Below, in pieces: positions 59,301 through 64,000 of a stretch of DNA of 64,000 nt. The DNA lies in NCBI RefSeq assembly GCF_947179165.1, contig NC_077243.1:36220001-36284000 (forward strand), read 5' to 3'. Positions within the stretch are counted from its first letter, which is position 1; each line of letters starts with the position of its first letter. A program made the position numbers and the translations under genes. This DNA comes from Solanum dulcamara. Lineage: Eukaryota > Streptophyta > Magnoliopsida > Solanales > Solanaceae. The notes beneath the pieces were generated by a model, which ran no database searches, was not told where the DNA came from, and was given only the letters and a program-made list of their open reading frames with translations.

Positions 59301-60300
59301 AAGAGGGAGTTGGCAAGGGATGTTCACCATTTGTGTAGATTGGGGGTAAAGTTTGGTGGTTTTGATTATGGTGGTGTATTTGTGCAAAATGAGCCCGAAT
59401 CATCTTTGATAGTAGATGTCAAGTCAAAACAATATCTTAACCCAACATTGGTGGAGTTAAAGAAATTGGTGAAAGAAAAAAAAGTAGAGGTCTTTTCACA
59501 AAGGGGAGATGTGATACTTCACTACCAAGATCAATTATGTGTTCTTGATGTGGGTGGACTAAGGGGTTTGATGTTAAAGTAGGATCATATTTCTTCATAT
59601 TCTATTCACCCCGGCTTAACTAAAATGTATCGAGAGTTAAAGGAGATTTATTGGTGGGGTGGCATCATAGCAAGGTTCGTGACCGAATTCCCAAATTTCC
59701 AAAGAGTTAAAGGTTGAACACTGAAAGTCGGGTGGCCTAGAATAAGACATTAAAATCCCCACTTGGAAGTGGAAATATGTGAACATGGACTTTTAAGTGG
59801 GTTTGCCTCATATCTAAAACATCACAACTCAATTTGGGTCATTGTTCATAGAATGACGAAGTCGGCTCACTTTCTACTAGTCAAGACTTCTTATAGTGCC
59901 AAGGATTATGCTAAGTAGTACATTCAGGAGTAAGTAAGGTTTCAAGGTGTGCCTTTGTTAATTATTTCGGATCGTGGTACCCAATTCACCTCTCATTTTT
60001 GGAAATCATTTCAAAGGGGACTTTGCACTAAGGTGAAGCTAAGTACCACATTCCATTCTCAAACCGAAAGGCAAGCCGAGTGGACTATTCAAACACTAGA
60101 GAATATGTTAAGGGATTGTATTTTAGAGTTTAAAGGGAGTTGGTATGACCATCTACTGCTTATTGAGTTCGCTTACAACAATAGATACCACTCAAGGATT
60201 GAGATAGCACCATTTGAGGATTTGATAAGAGATGATGTAGGTATTTGGTACATTGGTTCCAAGTGGGTGAGATGACTTTATTAGGTCCCGACATGGTACT
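59300..60300 (+). pseudogene. Delta integrase remnant
   Basis: The HHCC zinc region reads SIHPGLTKMYRELKEIYWWG then FPNFQRVKG, with both cysteines of the usual CPNC changed to Phe. In the catalytic core, SDRGTQFTSHFWKSFQ (about 59966-60015) has the second Asp, and QAEWTIQTLENML has the Glu. AYNNRYHSRIEIAPFE follows. Stops at 59580, 59718 and 59916 break it. Integrase would insert the cDNA. Confidence 0.8.
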
Positions 60301-60402
60301 TGATGCTTTGGAAAAGGTGAGAGTCATTAGAGAAAGCTGAAGATGGCTTAAAGTCACCAAAAGTCCTATTCCAATACTAGAAGAAGAGATTTTAAGTTTA
60401 GT

Positions 60403-60895
60403 GTGGGTGATTTGGTATACTTGAAGGTTTCACCCATGAAGGGTGTAGTCCAGTTTGGTAAAAAGAGAAAGTTGAGCCCTATGTATGTGGGACCTTATAG
60501 GATCTTGAGATGGGTTGGAAAGGTTGCTTATGAGTTGGAGTTTCCATTGGAAATAACTATGGTTCATCCCGTATTCTATGTATCTATATTGAGAAAATGT
60601 ATAGGTGGTCCAAGTTAAGTCAATGAGTATAGAATCTATTGAGTTACTCATCTGCGTATCAAGCTTCAAAGAATATCCTAAAAAGGAGAATACAATTGAT
60701 AAGAATGTTGAAAAAAACATGACCTATGAAGAGGTCCCTGTTGAAATTTTGGATCAGAAAGTCAAGAGATTGAAGAACAAGTAAGTTGCATCTGTCAAAT
60801 TCCTTTGGAGGAATCAACAAGTTGAAAGTGATACATGGTAAGAACAAGCAGATATGATGAAGTTATACCCTCAGCGTTTTCACTCTACACAAGCC
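60403..60895 (+). pseudogene. Delta integrase tail and chromodomain-like end
   Basis: The frame contains GDLVYLKVSPMKGVVQFGKK and LSPMYVGPYRIL, the GPY/F module, then VHPVFYVSILRKC (60403-60618). After a stop, VPVEILDQKVKRLKNK, then FLWRNQQVESDTW and LYPQRF (60735-60890), match the chromodomain-type tail that follows integrase in chromoviruses and targets insertion. The end is near 60895, followed by about 270 bp of non-coding interior. Confidence 0.75.
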
Positions 60896-61160
60896 TAAGG
60901 TACAAATTTATTCATGCTCAAATCATTTAAGATTGTGTATCAGTTTTTCCTAAGTTGTTCTTATGCAATCATGTGTTTTTCCTAAGTTTTTCTTATGCAA
61001 TGATGTTTATGAAATTGGATACCAAGTCATGTTTTATGTAAAGTATGAAATCCTCTTGGTTTATGCATTTCTATGTGTCCTTTTTTTCATGTTAGGTTGC
61101 TAGTCCTCTTTCCGTGTCCTTTCTATGCTAGTTGAATCTAATTCAAGGACGAATATTCTT

Positions 61161-61173
61161 AAGGGGGAGATAT
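61161..61173 (+). other. Polypurine tract of the delta element
   Basis: The run aagggggagatat directly precedes the LTR start TGTAAGACCCC at 61174. Confidence 0.8.
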
Positions 61174-63295
61174 TGTAAGACCCCGTGATTCTAAAAGTCA
61201 AAATAAAGGAAAACTTTAGGGAATGGGAAGGATTTGAGTTCTATGACTCAACCTATGAGCCGTAGAAACTAGTACGAGTCATAAGAGTGACTTGTAGGGC
61301 TTATATTAGGGCCAAAAATTGATTAAGTGAAGGAATAAGTCCACGAGTCATGGTTACGACTCATAAAATCTATGATGAGACATAGAAATGACTTGTCAAG
61401 GAGCTTTAGAATTCAAGTTCTGCAGGAAGTGTCAGACCCTACAGAATGACCAGAGTCTACAACTCGTAAGTGAGTTGATGACCATGTTAATGAGTCATAG
61501 AGAAATTTCAAAGACTCAGTCCACAGTGTTTTTCTCAAACCCTGTAAGATGAGTCACTTTTAGTAATCGTAGAAGGTCCTACGATCATAAGGAGCATTCA
61601 TAGAGTCAGTTCTGACAAGTTTTAACAAAGGTATTTTAGTCGTTTCCCACATTATATCATAAAATGTGGTCGTTTTGGGACAAGTCTACCCTATCTAATG
61701 ACCCTAAGCCTTCCCAAACCCCTCATTCTCACATTAACTCCCCTACAAAACCCTTTCCTCTCAAGATTTCTCTCAAGGCTTTCTCCTTCACCAAGTTGAT
61801 TTCTAGGGTTCCTCAAGATCAAGTTCTCCTTTCAATCTCAAGTCAAATATATCAAGGTATGTGGGTTTTTATCCTTGGGTTCTTTCACCCATGGGGCCCA
61901 AAACCCTTTCTAACTACGTCTTTCATTTCAAATAAGATTTTTTTATGGGCTACCCCAATGTCTCCTTAATAGCATGAATCATGATTTAACCATTGATTAT
62001 TGGTCTATTTGATGTAGTATGATTTCAGATGCATGGATTGATTGATTACAAGTATTGTATCTACTTAGTTCTTATAGGCCCTTTAGATTCATTTTGGGTT
62101 GTTTAAAGTATTATTTTAATTGATAAATTTCATGGTACTTATGCATGAATTTATTTAAATACGTGTCTGAAAGTTTAATTGACTTGAAGCCACCTAGTTT
62201 TACACTATTTTTATTAAACCACGATTTGAAGGTTATGAACTCCATTAAATGTTTATTAAAACTAATGATCATAATGATGATAATCTTTTCAACGAAAGCA
62301 TGAATGTTGCTGAGAGTTTAACTTACCCATGTTATGGATTTTTTTATGCGATAAAGACAATTCTTGCATACTTGAATCACTAAAGGTTTTAAGTAGATAT
62401 TCTACCGAATGATGATTTGATGTCTCACAATATATGTTTATGTATGTTTATGTTATTAAGATATGCTATTTTGTGGGATTTGACTTAATAATGAATGAGG
62501 CTTGAGGTGGGGTTTGGTAAGGGAATTCTAGTAGCAACCTCTAATTTCTTGAACTATGTGCCAAGTTTGGAGACTTTGTAGGCTAGGCAAGTGGATCCAC
62601 AAAAGGCCATGGAATGTTGAATAAATGAATGTTGATGGAGTTCTACTTGGCAAGTAGTCTCACCTTCCAATGTAGGAGGTTACTTTGGATTCCATGTTAT
62701 AGCTCACATAGTTATGGTCATCTTCCCACAAGTGAATATTTTACTTGATTACTCATGCATGAACTCACTTATGTATTTTATCATATAAATGTCTTAATGT
62801 TTCCATCATGTTGCATGCTTACATGCTTAGTATATTCAAAGTACTAACGCATACTTTCTCCACCTTAGGGACCAATGTTCCTCCTCACTCTACTCCACGT
62901 GGCTAGTTGAGATTTCGCTTGAAGACTACTTTGGGTGAGTTCCCATATTTCGGGAACGATAATCATTTATCTTTCTAGCTTATGATATATCGAGACCTTT
63001 AGACATTTATTATGACCTTTCATTCTATTTTGTTGAGGGTGATCTAAGGACATTTCTTAGCCCCCGCCAAGTCTATGATTTAGAGGTATTATTGGACATA
63101 TGTAAGTCCAAGCTTGACTAATATTGTTCTTACTATGATGTTTCTCTTAGTCCTTCTTTACCCTTATTTTTTTCCTCTTGTGCATTTATCGTCATTACCT
63201 ATGAAGACTAGATTAATGCTAAGAGGCTTGGGTGAGGTACCTTTGGGTTCCTAATTTGCCATGTCATGTCTAAGCCCTAGACTTGGGCCGTGATA
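61174..63295 (+). mobile_element. Delta 3' LTR (~2.12 kb)
   Basis: It starts TGTAAGACCCC and ends gggccgtgata (expected gtgaca, so the last bases are probably mutated). It is rich in cgtagg/gagtcgtag variants. The other delta LTRs at 44934 and 46940 lack the last ~110-150 bp seen here. The 101-codon frame at 61664-61969 recurs in the inverted copy and is LTR sequence. Sequence to the right (gaaca) has no matching flank at the left delta LTR. Confidence 0.8.
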
Positions 63296-64000
63296 GAACA
63301 TGTGCCCAAACAATGGGCACAATATGAGCTTAATTCAACACCAAAACATCCCACACAAAAACACACTCAAGAAACACAATTTAAGGGAAAAGAGAGGACT
63401 TTTAGGTGTCAATTTACCTTAATAATGAGTTCCTCAAGAAATTCCAATGATCCCAATGCAAAACTCCCATAATTCCCAATAGAACCCTGCATGAATGAGC
63501 TCAATCGGAGTTTAAATGACCAAGAAATTTATTATTGAAAATTGAACGTATGAGCTAAAAAGGGATTGATATGAAATACAATGCCAGTTAAATGACATAC
63601 GCAAATACGGACCCTAGGGCCAAAAATGGGGTGGTCAACTAGATCGGGTCAACTTTGATCCTTCTCCATGAATGTCGGACCACAATTTCACAAATGTGAA
63701 GTTCAAGGGCCTACCCCTCCACGAATATGGATCTGAGCCCATCAACGCAGTAGTCCAATTCATGGGGCCTTCATGAATGCAGATGAATGTGTACAAATGT
63801 GAAGCACATGGCATGGTGCACCAACCCATTTTGAAGTTTACAAAATAGTCTGATGGGGGCTTGGGATTCATTCGGAACTCCGTGCACATAAATTAACTAT
63901 GCTACCCCACCAAATTTAACATTCCTGAACTCAACGGAGTAGTCGAAATTTCAAATAGAAATAGTCACACCCAAGGCTCTATTTTAGCCATAATTCACAA
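63296..64000. other. Unclassified DNA at the window end
   Basis: The sequence includes an 84-codon minus frame (63889-63635) without recognisable domains and phrases such as cacgaatatgg and catgaatgcag that vary a short theme, as LTRs of some families do. It may be an inverted LTR running off the window. No gene is supported. Confidence 0.35.

Larger units (their letters stand above)
54324..63295 (+). mobile_element. Delta gypsy element (chromovirus-like), 5' LTR missing, decayed
   Basis: Plus-strand order is gag (split by the zeta solo LTR), protease, RT, RNase H, integrase, chromodomain-like tail, PPT and 3' LTR. RT phrases such as [16 protein letters not shown], and a tail of the form VEILDQKVKRLKNK, resemble Tekay/Del chromoviruses. 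That assignment is by residue pattern. No PBS or 5' LTR adjoins gag, since the alpha LTR lies directly to the left. Stops and frameshifts are scattered throughout. Confidence 0.8.

Overview
This window is repeat-dense plant nuclear DNA made almost entirely of nested retrotransposons. I found no host protein gene, rRNA, tRNA or CRISPR array that I can support. The AT-rich composition, Ty3/gypsy LTRs of 1.5-5.3 kb and L1-type LINEs with a C-terminal RNase H indicate an angiosperm. The LTR types look most like Solanaceae repeats, but that attribution is from familiarity only. LTR families are given arbitrary Greek labels.

Layout: 1-2050 is the 3'-truncated end of a family-alpha LTR, joined to a family-gamma LTR fragment (2050-3840). 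Then comes the 3' half of a Tat/Athila-like internal region (3841-6711) and its LTR (family epsilon, 6712-11754). That LTR is split by a complete solo alpha LTR (7519-11067, TSD ttctc). Unclassified DNA (11755-12344) leads into an inverted gamma solo LTR (12345-44504). It is split by a 29.7-kb family-beta LTR element (12918-42625, TSD agcat).

The beta element has two ~3.0-kb LTRs around a shrunken 2.2-kb internal region that keeps only gag zinc knuckles and protease. Each LTR carries its own antisense LINE at a different site: LINE-A (15231-24740, ~9.5 kb) and LINE-B (30500-42494, ~12.0 kb, 15-bp TSD). These LINEs are the most interesting objects here. They have an ORF1 of about 1,300 codons (DUF4283-like domain plus CCHC knuckle), an ORF1/ORF2 ATGA overlap, and ORF2 with endonuclease, RT, zf-RVT and RNase H. 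Their long modular 3' regions contain repeated splice-acceptor-like T/G tracts ending in AG, and five copies of a ~47-bp motif.

Right of 44505 there is unclassified DNA, then two family-delta LTRs tail to tail (44934-46936 plus, 46940-48990 minus) forming an inverted repeat with ~2-kb arms. A minus-strand alpha LTR (49033-54323) follows. It contains a 35/49-bp minisatellite and an integrase/chromodomain fragment. A decayed plus-strand chromovirus-like delta element follows (54324-63295), with gag, protease, RT, RNase H, integrase, chromodomain-like tail, PPT and 3' LTR. Its gag is split by a minus-strand solo LTR (zeta, 54486-56483, TSD attca). The last 0.7 kb is unclassified.

All coding regions are decayed. 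LINE-B is the least damaged. The value of the window lies in its readable nesting history and in the unusual LINE family.
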